Assembly (NCBI GenBank): GCA_029688905.1
Contig: JARULB010000008.1
Coordinates: 62,001 to 126,000 of the forward strand
DNA: 64,000 nucleotides
Reading direction: 5' to 3'
From: Balneolales bacterium ANBcel1
GTDB taxonomy: Bacteria > Bacteroidota > Rhodothermia > Balneolales > Natronogracilivirgulaceae
Shown: one piece after another, positions 19,601 through 27,567 of the stretch
Position numbering within the stretch: position 1 is the stretch's first letter
Layout of the letters: the number at the start of each line of letters is the position of its first letter
The notes under the pieces: model-generated
What the model was told of the DNA's origin: nothing
Database searches by the model: none
The model's input: the letters and a program-made list of their open reading frames with translations, nothing else
Made by a program: the position numbers and the translations under genes

Positions 19601-20237
19601 CGATCAGCCTGGCCATAAAGCTGTAGTCGGACCGGTGACACTTCCCGGTGACGCAGAGAATCAGCCCTATGTCCAGTTGATGTGGCGCTATTACAAGATG
19701 AGCGATGCGGGAAGCGGAAAAGCGGCAGGAATCGATGAAACGGCTGCAAACGAACCTGGATCCGGCGCCGGGGAAATCCGGCAAAACGAACGGGCGGACA
19801 GCGACGTTCCGGCTGGAAGTCAGAGTGCCTCCCCCGGCAAAAGCGGCGCAGATTCAGAAACCGGGTCCGGCGGAAATCCACCCATCTTGCGCCTGGATGA
19901 CATTTACATCACCTCCACACCACTTGCCGCCGATGAGGAGGAAGTCCCGGTTCCCGAGGCGTTCTCCCTGCTGCAAAACTACCCGAACCCGTTTAACCAC
20001 CAAACCCTGCTGCCCTTTGAGCTGGCGCAACCCGGAAGAGTGACGGTCACGGTCTATTCGATTGACGGCAGGCTGGTTAACCGCTATGAGGAAGGGCGGC
20101 TGCAGGCGGGAAGCCACGTACTGACGATCCGGATGGCCGGATGGGCCAGCGGCATGTACCTCGCGCAAATACAGGTTATTTCGGATGGTGGAGAGGTGCT
20201 GTACCGCGGATCACGCGGGATGACGCTGATCAAGTAA
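16665..20237 (+). CDS. Secreted CotH-kinase/lamin-tail protein with T9SS sorting domain (copy 2)
   Basis: 1190 residues, starting at GTG 16665, which gives a signal peptide (FIAPIIAWLLTLSGASA). It repeats the order of copy 1: lamin-tail domain (about 25-140, INELQASNNTTLADEDGDYE), chitobiase-C-like domain (RYTLDGSEPTLSD near 210), CotH domain (about 300-690) with INGEYWGIMNIRERYDRHY and LIDTDYGFGHQN, and an Ig/InlB-like stretch. It differs by an extra ~230-residue region (about 825-1060) with FANSDSDGDAMDPYEHRLGG, absent from copy 1, then a Gly/Ser/Ala-rich linker and the T9SS domain at LLQNYPNPFNHQT. The two copies share clear sequence identity and look like an old tandem duplication. Substrate unknown; secretion through T9SS is inferred from the tail. 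Confidence 0.9.
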   Translation: MYSFRLFIAPIIAWLLTLSGASAVNGQPAVVINELQASNNTTLADEDGDYEDWIELYNTGVDTVNVSWFGLSDDPGRPFRWTLPPGTEIAPGEFLLIWASGKDRSDPANPLHTGFSIAQAGEPILLTHFQGTRIDEVAPTRIPSDISYGRYPDGAQEWYFFTEPSPGAPNTKPAYRGQAADPVLSHQGGFYQREIVLEATASAGDTIRYTLDGSEPTLSDPIMPDSFRIGVREPADKLLSQIPTNPPETSEQHAWKEPAVTPFLATVLRMRAFNGDAMPSRIATHTFFVSGDDPADTRPFADRYPLPVISLATDSLSLFDHETGIYIPGKRYEDNWYVPPWGHPYANYFNRGMAWERPASMEFFDPEQGRLHHQDIGIRIHGAMSRAMPMKSLRLYARSEYGERRFEYAFFDHPDSHPEYQASGGSADEPPSYNRLILRNSGQDFYRSSTLFRDAMSQGLVSHLNMDTQAYRPAIVFINGEYWGIMNIRERYDRHYLARTYGLDPDHVDYLGALSTVTEGDRIHYQEYRNYLRDHNLPDGLHYAHISTLLDIDNFLDYNIANIYINNLDWPGNNREYFRARTEYDPDAPPGLDGRWRYMLIDTDYGFGHQNRWDDAYHDMLAVATGTPSDEAPNPTWSTIELRKLLENPEFRHRFITRFADYLNSFLASEYVVRHIDHYRKLLDPVIEEHIDRWGYPLRRSSWESHIEVMNHFAEKRPFHMREHLMHYFDLGDTVTVTLDVNGPPRSGHIRINEMAVNGHTRGVSDTPYPWSGIYFTEVPVEVTAIPRSGYRFAGWAEFPDHSSAQMTLVPDGDITLTALFEIDESPDHVPASHNLADGPFNFGYWPGDAPPGSFPDHMHFLYMDRKHPGTEAWPAGTIDMPYNRDTGTRLLGLGDQGIAFANSDSDGDAMDPYEHRLGGALVGLRTIDHHFIDVSWTAETIQPNDRDYALRLEYRTDTDEPFRPVLDHRNLPVLYRSNDQPGHKAVVGPVTLPGDAENQPYVQLMWRYYKMSDAGSGKAAGIDETAANEPGSGAGEIRQNERADSDVPAGSQSASPGKSGADSETGSGGNPPILRLDDIYITSTPLAADEEEVPVPEAFSLLQNYPNPFNHQTLLPFELAQPGRVTVTVYSIDGRLVNRYEEGRLQAGSHVLTIRMAGWASGMYLAQIQVISDGGEVLYRGSRGMTLIK

Positions 20238-20270
20238 CAGAATATGGCTGTTCCCGTCCACTGAAACGGT

Positions 20271-20308
20271 TAAAAAAAACGGGCAGCCGCCATTACGACA
20301 GCCACCCG
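20271..20308 (-). terminator. Terminator for the DUF4397 gene
   Basis: Read on the minus strand, a 13-bp stem with several G-U pairs runs from CGGGTGGCTGTCG (plus-strand 20308 down to 20296) through TAA to TGGCGGCTGCCCG, followed by eight T (plus-strand A run 20272-20279). It stands about 85 bases past the stop of the DUF4397 gene and has no T run for the opposite direction. Confidence 0.75.
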
Positions 20309-20393
20309 CTTTCTGATACACATGGTGATGCAATCTAATCAAATCCCGGGTCATCCGACCTCGGGAGTAATTATTTCAGCCGGTCAAATGACG

Positions 20394-21515
20394 CTACTTG
20401 ACCAGCATCATTTTCCGGACATCGGAAAAGGTCCCGGCCTGGATGCGGTACAAATAAAGTCCGCTTGACAACGAAGAGGCGTCAAATGTCACGGAATGGA
20501 CACCCGCTTCACGCCTTCCCTCCGCAAGAGTGGCCACTCTCTGGCCCTGGATATTGAACACTTCCAGTGTCACGTCGGAGCTTTCGGGAAGCGTAATTGC
20601 TATCTGTGTTGTCGGGTTGAAGGGGTTGGGGTAATTCTGTGCCAGCTGGAAAAGCTCCGGCTGATCCACAAACGTGCCCGCGTTTGTGGAAACGCCCTCG
20701 GGATCAAGCACCAGCGTTGTGCCGTCGGGAAGAGCTACCAGCAGTGTCAGTGACGCGCCGCCCTGGTTGTCACCCGGACTCAAAAACCCGGATGCGAGCA
20801 CGGCAGCCCCGAGTCCGTCGGCTCCTGACAAGTCAGCCATGAATTCAAACAGCGCATCGCCCGTTTCGGATGAGCCTTCCAGGCCTATCAGGATCGTGTA
20901 GGGGGACGCATCCACGGAGATGAGATCAGTGTGGGCGGTATAAGCCGCACCGGTTACCAGTACCGGTCCATCCTGCACCCACACGTCCACGGCCGGGACG
21001 TCGGTCGCGCCATGCCAGATGAAGAAATCCACTCCTCCGTCGGCGGCAGTCTCGGCCGATCCCTCAACAACAAACAGGTCAAATGCGGTCGACGTGCCGT
21101 CGGGGTTGGGCGCGAAACCGTCGGTCAGCACTCCGTTTGCGATCACCGTGTAGGTCTCACCGGCGGCAAAATTGGCTCCGTCCAGGGTGTAGGCCGCGTC
21201 ACCTGCGGGATCGGCTCCGGCGGGATAGATCTCGATGGTCAGGGCCACTCCTGCGGGCACATCCACAAATGCGGTAGCCTCGCGGAACGAGAGCGCTTCA
21301 ACGAACAGGTCGCCGTTGACATAGATATCCACCGTTTCGGCGGCGGGGTCGGCCGCGTTATGGATGATTTGCGCGCGGGCGGTTTCTTCGCTTGCAATGA
21401 TGTCACCGGCATTGCTATCTTGGGCTATAGCATGAGATGTCAGTAATATCAGCGGGAGAACAGCTGTCAGAAACAGACGTAGCAGACCCGGTTTTCCAGT
21501 ATTATTGTACTTCAT
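20394..21515 (-). CDS. DUF4397-domain secreted protein with T9SS sorting domain
   Basis: 373 residues from the ATG at 21515, which begins a clear signal peptide (LLRLFLTAVLPLILLTSHAIA). Two DUF4397-like beta domains fill about residues 40-265: the first around AQIIHNAADPAAETVDIYVN, the second around FFIWHGATDVPAVDVWVQ. Such domains are usually found in surface proteins and have no known activity. The C-terminus is a T9SS type A sorting domain (NYPNPFNPTTQIAITLP to YLYRIQAGTFSDVRKM). The protein is strikingly acidic and Ala/Gly-rich. It is convergent with the second CotH gene, so this forms a cluster of three T9SS cargo genes. A longer frame starting at 21557 exists but only adds a polar tail before the signal. 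Confidence 0.88.
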   Translation of the reverse strand: MKYNNTGKPGLLRLFLTAVLPLILLTSHAIAQDSNAGDIIASEETARAQIIHNAADPAAETVDIYVNGDLFVEALSFREATAFVDVPAGVALTIEIYPAGADPAGDAAYTLDGANFAAGETYTVIANGVLTDGFAPNPDGTSTAFDLFVVEGSAETAADGGVDFFIWHGATDVPAVDVWVQDGPVLVTGAAYTAHTDLISVDASPYTILIGLEGSSETGDALFEFMADLSGADGLGAAVLASGFLSPGDNQGGASLTLLVALPDGTTLVLDPEGVSTNAGTFVDQPELFQLAQNYPNPFNPTTQIAITLPESSDVTLEVFNIQGQRVATLAEGRREAGVHSVTFDASSLSSGLYLYRIQAGTFSDVRKMMLVK

Positions 21516-21829
21516 GGTTCCGTTGGTTTGGGTGAATTTGTTTGGAATAATCTCCATGTTAGCAGGCTGCCTTCGAACTCATCCTGCGCAACCCAAAAAG
21601 CAAATCCGACCTGAAATCATTCCCGGAACCATGGAGTTTTTTTTTAAAGCGGGGTCGGCACTATTCATTCAAAAATCCATTAACCAAGCTCTGACAAAGC
21701 GTTACATACCCTGCAAAATATGTGGCACGTCAGAGTACCGAACCTGTTCCGATATCAGTATCTTCGGAATGACCGGAGAAATTCGGACTGTAAAGCGCAC
21801 TGGAACAGCCCTCATCATCAATTATCCGG
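21516..21829. other. Divergent spacer between DUF4397 gene and histidine kinase
   Basis: 314 bases without a convincing gene. It holds a nine-base T run near 21640 and the box TATCTTCG at 21759-21766, 64 bases before the kinase ATG, similar to the boxes before cysS and hisG. No -33 partner could be found for it. Promoters for both flanking genes should lie here. Confidence 0.35.
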
Positions 21830-22753
21830 ATGGAAAAAGAAATCACACGAGACGTGGATCTGCTCGAAGAGCAGATTATCCTTCTCAACATGCACAGTTT
21901 TCTGAATATCATTAATATCCTTCATTCGGAAATTTTGCAGTTGCGGGATCACCTTGATTCAAACACCGCTTTTGACGATTGTCTCCAGGTGATCGGAAAC
22001 ATACGGAAAAGCCTCGGCGGCGACAGCCCGGCTCTGATCACATCCCATCAAATGCAGGAATTTCATGTTTTTGTGGAACAGGAAATTGAGAAGGAACTCG
22101 AGCTGATTCGCCATACCGACATCAAGAGCAAGGAGATATACTCCTCGGTTGACAACATACGCTCGCTGTTCCGAATCATTCACATCCGTGTCCGTGAACT
22201 GCTTGCCAGATACGATCAACCGGAAACCTGGGCTACACACGACCTCTCACAAATTGAAAAAAGCATTACGACTTTTCTGTCGGCTATCGCAAAAAACAGC
22301 AAGGGAAGCTACGATATCGTCTATGATTTGCGGGACAAACGTAAAGGCGACTATCTGGTTACCCTGGACCTGTCCAGTGTGGACAACGAGAAGATCGTTA
22401 TGCCCTATGTGCTGGCCGATTGCTTTCGCGACCTGATTGCCAACGCCCGCAAATACACTCCTCCCGGCGGGAAAATTGTTTCACGGCTTTCCGACAACGG
22501 CCGCCACATCACGATCCAGGTATCGGATAACGGTGCCGGCATACCGGAAGATGAAATTGAGAAAGTGGTGGATTTCGGTTACCGGGCATCCAACGTTTTG
22601 GAGAGGAAGACTATGGGAGGTGGATTCGGCCTCAGTAAAGCGTATTTTGTGACCAGGAGTCTGGGTGGCCGGATGTGGATCGAATCGGAGGTCAATTCCG
22701 GAACCACCATCACCATGCAGATTCCCAGAAACAACTCGCAAAGAAATTCGTGA
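21830..22753 (+). CDS. Soluble sensor histidine kinase
   Basis: 307 residues, no signal peptide or membrane helix, so cytoplasmic. The C-terminal half is a clear HATPase_c domain: N-box with N205 (RDLIANARKYT), G1 box DNGAGIPEDE (233-242) and G2 box GGGFGLSK (263-270). The N-terminal half is helical and lacks a textbook HisKA; H22 in LNMHSFLNIINIL, followed by an Asn, is the most likely phosphorylation site. No sensor domain (PAS, GAF) is recognisable and no response regulator lies nearby, so it is an orphan. The next gene (DUF4301) begins 20 bases later on the same strand and is probably in the same transcript. The signal sensed is unknown. Confidence 0.85.
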   Translation: MEKEITRDVDLLEEQIILLNMHSFLNIINILHSEILQLRDHLDSNTAFDDCLQVIGNIRKSLGGDSPALITSHQMQEFHVFVEQEIEKELELIRHTDIKSKEIYSSVDNIRSLFRIIHIRVRELLARYDQPETWATHDLSQIEKSITTFLSAIAKNSKGSYDIVYDLRDKRKGDYLVTLDLSSVDNEKIVMPYVLADCFRDLIANARKYTPPGGKIVSRLSDNGRHITIQVSDNGAGIPEDEIEKVVDFGYRASNVLERKTMGGGFGLSKAYFVTRSLGGRMWIESEVNSGTTITMQIPRNNSQRNS

Positions 22754-22773
22754 ACTGATAACCCGATTTCTCA

Positions 22774-24348
22774 ATGGATTCCAAACACGTTTTTACCGAT
22801 CAGCTGAAACAACAAATCATAGAAAGGGGGATGACCACCAACCAGGTGGAAGGGCAGCTTGACCGGTTCCGTCAGGGGTTTCCGGATCTGCAGCTGGTTC
22901 GTTCCGCTGCCATTGATAACGGAATCACACAATTTCCTGACAAGGAGCACCGCACCTATATCGACCGTTTTGAACAGGCGCAAAGCGAAGGTCGGGTCAT
23001 GAAATTCATTCCGGCATCCGGGGCCGCCTCCCGAATGTTCAAAACCCTTCAGTCGATGCTGAACGCCCCTGAGAAATTGACCCCGGACTATTTCGACAGC
23101 CATCCCGATGATGAGGGAGTCTCCTTCACCCGTACTTTTCTGGGTCAACTTGAAAACTTTGCCTTTTTTGAAGACCTGCAGCAGGCGCTGCAGAACAAGG
23201 GGCTGGATGCGGTCACATTGAGAGAGCAGGGAGATTATCACACTTTGATCTCCCACGTTCTGGAGGAAAAGGGCCTCGGACTGGCCTCATTGCCCAAGGC
23301 GTTGATTCCCTTCCATCGCTATTCCGACCACAGTCGCACCCCGATGGAAGAGCATATCGTTGAAGCGAAAGAGTACACAAAAAAGGCGAACGGCAATGTG
23401 CGCATTCACTTCACCATCTCACCCGAGCACGAATCGCTTTTTCATGAGAGGCTGGAGATGGTGCGGGGCCGTTACGAGGCCGACGGCACAAACCTGCTGG
23501 TCGAAACCTCCTTTCAAAAGCCGGAAACCGACACCATCGCCGCCCGCCCGGATTTCAAACCGTTCCTGGATGACAGCGGAAAAGCTGTCTTCCGGCCGGG
23601 GGGACACGGGGCTTTGCTGGCCAACCTGGAGCAACTGAAGGCCGATATCGTCTTTATCAAAAACATCGACAATATTGTGCCCGACAGACTTCGCGAAACC
23701 ACCTATCGCTACAAAAAGGTGATCGGCGGATGTCTCATCATTCTGCAGGATGAAATCTTTTCCTTCCTTAACGAGCTGGAGAGCGGTTCGGTTGAACCAT
23801 CGCACCGCAAGAATATGCTTCATTTTGTGAGGGAAGTGCTCTGCATCGAGCCCCCTGAGGGAATCACCGCGGAGAGCCCCGATACTTCCCGGGTCGACCA
23901 ATGGCTTTTCGACCGATTGAACCGTCCTTTGCGAGTGTGCGGTATCGTCAGGAACGAAGGGGAGCCGGGAGGCGGACCGTTTTTCGTTCGGGGTAGCGAC
24001 GGCAGCATCACCCCGCAGGTGGTGGAAGATGCCCAGATCAACCACGATGATCCACGTCAAAAGGAGATCTTTGAATCATCCACACACTTCAACCCCACCG
24101 ACCTGGTCTGCGGCCTGCGCGATTACAAAGGGCGTCCCTTTGACCTGGAGCCGTTCAGGGATGCGGATACCGGGTTCATCTCCCGGAAATCGCACCAGGG
24201 CCGGGAGTTGCTGGCGCTCGAACTGCCCGGACTCTGGAACGGCAGTATGGCCTTTTGGAACACGGTCTTTGTGGAAACCCCTACCGAGACCTTCACCCCG
24301 GTCAAGACCGTAAATGACCTGCTCAGAGATGTCCATCAAAGCGAATAG
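22774..24348 (+). CDS. DUF4301 protein
   Basis: 524 residues matching DUF4301, a family common in Bacteroidota. A glycine-rich loop PASGAASRMFKTL at about residues 80-92 resembles the nucleotide-binding loop of sugar nucleotidyltransferases, and VIGGCLIILQDE and CGIVRNEGEPGGGPFFV are other conserved family segments. The family has been guessed to be related to nucleotidyltransferases, but no activity is known. The protein is soluble. It sits 20 bases after a histidine kinase gene, which may be a functional link or only chance. Length is typical of the family. Confidence 0.85.
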   Translation: MDSKHVFTDQLKQQIIERGMTTNQVEGQLDRFRQGFPDLQLVRSAAIDNGITQFPDKEHRTYIDRFEQAQSEGRVMKFIPASGAASRMFKTLQSMLNAPEKLTPDYFDSHPDDEGVSFTRTFLGQLENFAFFEDLQQALQNKGLDAVTLREQGDYHTLISHVLEEKGLGLASLPKALIPFHRYSDHSRTPMEEHIVEAKEYTKKANGNVRIHFTISPEHESLFHERLEMVRGRYEADGTNLLVETSFQKPETDTIAARPDFKPFLDDSGKAVFRPGGHGALLANLEQLKADIVFIKNIDNIVPDRLRETTYRYKKVIGGCLIILQDEIFSFLNELESGSVEPSHRKNMLHFVREVLCIEPPEGITAESPDTSRVDQWLFDRLNRPLRVCGIVRNEGEPGGGPFFVRGSDGSITPQVVEDAQINHDDPRQKEIFESSTHFNPTDLVCGLRDYKGRPFDLEPFRDADTGFISRKSHQGRELLALELPGLWNGSMAFWNTVFVETPTETFTPVKTVNDLLRDVHQSE

Positions 24349-24721
24349 CTTCCGGCAGGTGACCTGCGCGGCACAGGATGGCAGGCCGCCGGCACTCGGT
24401 TGCATCCGAAACCTGGCTGTCTACAGCACACCACGACTGCGCCCCGTGCATTTTGCCACTTCCTGCGGAATGCTCCTCGTCCGGTTTACCGGTGATTCCC
24501 CGGGCGATGGCTGCAAAACGGGTTGCAGTGCCGTTGCCGTTGAATAATGCTGGCTGTTCCTCCGGAATGAATGACAACCACAGCGTTGTTACTGATTACA
24601 TCCGGAAAGGCCGGTACAGAGCACTCTCAAAACGGAGGTTGCTTCGGCCTTTCGCTTGAATTCCGGTGGCAGGCCGCAAGGCATACCACCCTCACCAAAA
24701 ACGATAACAAGGAGTGATTTT
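24349..24721. other. Spacer with three short inverted repeats before the osmC-like gene
   Basis: 373 bases. Perfect inverted repeats are seen at 24355-24367 (GCAGGT-G-ACCTGC), 24481-24492 (CCGGT-TT-ACCGG) and 24511-24528 (CTGCAA-6-TTGCAG). None is followed by a T run. Short frames exist on both strands but none looks like a protein. It may be a structured leader or simply degenerate spacer. Confidence 0.3.
24709..24714 (+). promoter_or_regulatory. Strong Shine-Dalgarno sequence of the osmC-like gene
   Basis: AAGGAG seven bases before the ATG at 24722. This is one of very few good ribosome-binding sites in the window and decides the start: the frame is open back to 24656 but the homology also begins here. 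Confidence 0.8.
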
Positions 24722-25150
24722 ATGCCCAAGAGAAAAGCCAACGCCGAATGGAAAGGAAAACTGCCGGAAGGTACGGGAACGCTTGCTTTGGAAAGCGGTG
24801 CCTTTCAGGGTTCGTACTCATTCTCGTCCCGCTTCGAAGACGGTGCCGGAACCAACCCCGAAGAACTGATCGCGGCGGCCCATGCCGGATGCTACTCCAT
24901 GGCCTTGTCCGCCGAGCTTGGAAAAAGCGGATACGAGCCTCAAAGCGTAAAAACGGAAGCAGTCGTTAACCTGGTGAAAGACGGTGACGGGTTTACCATT
25001 ACCGATATTGAACTGGTGTGCGTTGCCCATATTCCGGGGATCGACGAGGCCACGTTTAACCAGTTTGCCACAGGTGCCAAAGAAAACTGCCCGGTTTCCA
25101 GGGTACTGGCGGGAGCGAAAATCAACCTGAAGGCCACACTGAAAAACTGA
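24722..25150 (+). CDS. OsmC-family peroxiredoxin
   Basis: 142 residues, the length of OsmC/YhfA-type peroxide reductases that remove organic hydroperoxides with a thiol pair. The two catalytic cysteines are visible in AAHAGCYSMALSAEL (about residue 57) and AKENCPVSRVLAG (about 121). The N-terminal KRKANAEWKGKLPEGTGTL strand pair and the NPEELIAAAHAGC helix are characteristic of the OsmC subgroup. It is flanked by a strong SD sequence and by a strong terminator, so it is a single-gene unit that is probably well expressed or stress-induced. Confidence 0.95.
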   Translation: MPKRKANAEWKGKLPEGTGTLALESGAFQGSYSFSSRFEDGAGTNPEELIAAAHAGCYSMALSAELGKSGYEPQSVKTEAVVNLVKDGDGFTITDIELVCVAHIPGIDEATFNQFATGAKENCPVSRVLAGAKINLKATLKN

Positions 25151-25172
25151 CTTTACCCTGCATCCTGATCTG

Positions 25173-25216
25173 CGGCAACATCCCCACCGAAACAGCGGGG
25201 TTGTTGCCGTTTTTTT
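25173..25216 (+). terminator. Rho-independent terminator after the osmC-like gene
   Basis: CGGCAACA plus CCCC (25173-25185) pairs with GGGG plus TTGTTGCCG (25197-25209) and is followed by seven T (25210-25216). The strongest terminator in the window. Confidence 0.92.
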
Positions 25217-25243
25217 GATCCTGCCCGGATCGTAACAGAAATC

Positions 25244-26266
25244 ATGAACACATTACCCGGACATTCTGCGCTTCTCTCGCTGCTTCTGGCTCTGATTGCC
25301 GGAATTGCCGCCATGCCCGCGCCCGTCTGCGCAGATGAGCTGGATCATCCCGTCAAACTGCCGGCGCACTTCCAGAACGGACTGATTTTTCTCAAGCCGG
25401 TAACCGAGGAGGGCGATACACTCCGCTTTTTTATCGATTCCGCCGACGGTAGTATCATCTATGAGGGAGCCGTAAACCGACTTGGGCTGACAGCCATCAA
25501 CGCTGTAATCATGGGACGCGAACAACAGGCCGCCTTCCTCCCCCCCTTCGACGAAGACAATTTCATTCCCTCGCCATCGCTCTCCGACGGACTCCTTCCC
25601 GTACGGGCCGACGACCGCAAGCCGCCCCACCATGAAGCGATTCTGGAAAATGCCGACGGAATACTCGGCAGCACCTGGTTCGCCCAACGCACCTGGTCCA
25701 TCGACTACCGCAGGGAGCGAATCTATCTCATCCCCACCGACCAGGATACGGTGTCTGATGCGCTGAACGGGCGTCCGGAGAATTTCGAAGCGGGCACCGC
25801 CATCCCCATCTCGTTCCGTGATGAGAACGGTAGCGGCCGATACCACTTTGCAAACCTGCCCGTTATCGTTGCCGGTGATACCCTCTCCATGGTCCTGAAA
25901 ACCGGCAGCACCATTGTCATTGACGAGGAAGTTCGCGCCGAACTGGATCACCCGGTCTCGTTTTTTCCCGCGGGACTGATAACGGACTCCGTTTTCAACC
26001 GGTGGCGGCAGGAGCATCCCGATTGGCGAATTATTGAGAACGCGGATCTCCATTATGGAAGCGACCTGATTGAGGTACCCACTGTCCGGATCGGTTCTCA
26101 TGAAGCGGGTCCGGTCTATTTTGCCGTTCGGCGCGACGAAGCCTTTGACGACTGGTTTTCCCAATTCACCGCCGATAGTGTGGTTGGAGCGCTGGGCCCG
26201 GACGCCTTCCGGGGAGCACGCATTACCATCAGCTATCCCAATGAGCTGATCCTGATTCACGAATGA
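25244..26266 (+). CDS. Secreted two-lobed aspartic-protease-like protein, probably inactive
   Basis: 340 residues with a signal peptide (ALLSLLLALIAGIAAMPAPVCA, cleavage near 30). The rest looks like two copies of the clan AA aspartic-protease lobe. Lobe 1 has LRFFIDSADGS (61-70), then ADGILGSTWF (137-146) and IDYRRERIYLIP; lobe 2 has LSMVLKTGST (214-223), then VVGALGPDAF (313-322) and ITISYPNELI. Active members have D-[TS]-G in both lobes; here lobe 1 reads D-S-A and lobe 2 reads K-T-G, so catalysis is unlikely. That is an inference from pattern reading. The last bases overlap the rlmN start (ATGA). Function unknown; periplasmic binding protein or protease relic are possible. Confidence 0.6.
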   Translation: MNTLPGHSALLSLLLALIAGIAAMPAPVCADELDHPVKLPAHFQNGLIFLKPVTEEGDTLRFFIDSADGSIIYEGAVNRLGLTAINAVIMGREQQAAFLPPFDEDNFIPSPSLSDGLLPVRADDRKPPHHEAILENADGILGSTWFAQRTWSIDYRRERIYLIPTDQDTVSDALNGRPENFEAGTAIPISFRDENGSGRYHFANLPVIVAGDTLSMVLKTGSTIVIDEEVRAELDHPVSFFPAGLITDSVFNRWRQEHPDWRIIENADLHYGSDLIEVPTVRIGSHEAGPVYFAVRRDEAFDDWFSQFTADSVVGALGPDAFRGARITISYPNELILIHE

Positions 26267-27402
26267 GAACCGTAGTTTCGATGCCGATTCCAGATAATAC
26301 CACCCCATCCTCCGGCCGCACCAACCTGTCTGCTTTGAGCCGTGAACAGCTCTCACGGTTCTGCCGGGAACGCGGACTTAAGCGCTATCGCTCCGACCAG
26401 ATCTTCCAATGGATCCATCATAAGAACGCGGCCTCTTTTGACGAGATGACCAACCTCCCCAAAGCACTGCGGGATGAACTGTCGGAACATGCGGAATTGA
26501 AAGGCGCGGTTCGGGCGAGCATCAACCGCTCCAAAGACGGCACCACGAAATGTCTGTTTCGCCTGCATGACGAAAAACTGGTTGAAGCGGTACTGATCCC
26601 GGAGTTTTTTGACGACGGCGTAGCTGACCGCCTGACCGTCTGTGTCTCTTCCCAGGTGGGATGTGTTTTCGGATGCAGTTTTTGCGCCACCGGCAAGATG
26701 GGCCTCTTCCGCAATCTCACCATCGGTGAAATAACCGGACAGGTGCTCTCCATAAATGCCATTGCGGAGGAAGAATATGGCAAGCGCATCACCAATGTGG
26801 TTTATATGGGGATGGGAGAGCCGTTCCACAACTACGCTCCGGTTGTCGAATCAGCCGCCATTTTGTGCGATCCGCTCGGCTTGAATCTGTCGCCGAAACG
26901 GATCACCCTGTCGACGGTCGGCCTGACCCGCCAAATCCGGCAGTATGCCGATGAGAATCACGCCTTCAATCTTGCCATCTCTCTGCATGCCGCCGACGAT
27001 GACAAGCGAAACAGGATCATGCCGATCAACGAGAGCCTGAATCTCAAGGCCCTGCGGGAGTCGCTCGAACACTATCACCGGATCTCGGGCAACGGCGTCA
27101 CCTACGAGTACCTCCTGTTCGACCGCTTTAACGACACGCCGGACGATGCCCGGAAACTGGCCCGGATTTCGCGCTGGGTTCCATCCAAAGTGAACATCAT
27201 CATGTACAACGATGTGGAGGGAGTGACGCTTCAACGCGCGAAAGAGGAACGGCTTAACAGTTTCCTGGCCGAACTGAACCGGCTGCGGGTGCGTGCGACA
27301 GTCCGTCGAAGCCGCGGGGACGATATTGATGCGGGATGCGGGCAACTGGCCATCAAAGAGCAGGACGGCACCGGCAAGACCATGGCCAAAAACAACGCCT
27401 GA
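26263..27402 (+). CDS. rlmN: 23S rRNA (adenine2503-C2)-methyltransferase
   Basis: 379 residues; radical-SAM enzyme that methylates A2503 of 23S rRNA and A37 of some tRNAs. The cluster motif is CVFGCSFCATG (CxxxCxxC), preceded by SSQVGC; the mid-domain GMGEPFHNY and SLHAADDDKRNRIMPIN follow, and the methyl-carrier cysteine is the one in DDIDAGCGQLA near residue 359. The first Cys of the pair, expected near residue 119 in TVCVSSQVGC, is also present. The ATG overlaps the stop of the preceding gene; ATG 26281 is a possible later start. A 20-residue polar tail follows the usual end. Confidence 0.96.
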   Translation: MRTVVSMPIPDNTTPSSGRTNLSALSREQLSRFCRERGLKRYRSDQIFQWIHHKNAASFDEMTNLPKALRDELSEHAELKGAVRASINRSKDGTTKCLFRLHDEKLVEAVLIPEFFDDGVADRLTVCVSSQVGCVFGCSFCATGKMGLFRNLTIGEITGQVLSINAIAEEEYGKRITNVVYMGMGEPFHNYAPVVESAAILCDPLGLNLSPKRITLSTVGLTRQIRQYADENHAFNLAISLHAADDDKRNRIMPINESLNLKALRESLEHYHRISGNGVTYEYLLFDRFNDTPDDARKLARISRWVPSKVNIIMYNDVEGVTLQRAKEERLNSFLAELNRLRVRATVRRSRGDDIDAGCGQLAIKEQDGTGKTMAKNNA

Positions 27403-27567
27403 CACCTCCCTGCCGGCCGCGGCCTCATCTGAAGCACCTCCTCTTTTCCGGCGCAGCACATTTTCGAATCCGTTGCTTTGCCTGTGGGCTCGACTCCCGG
27501 TATGCCGGATAATGAACCGACGTGAAACAGTACCCATGCCCGGTACGGCTCAAACCTTCGGATGCCC

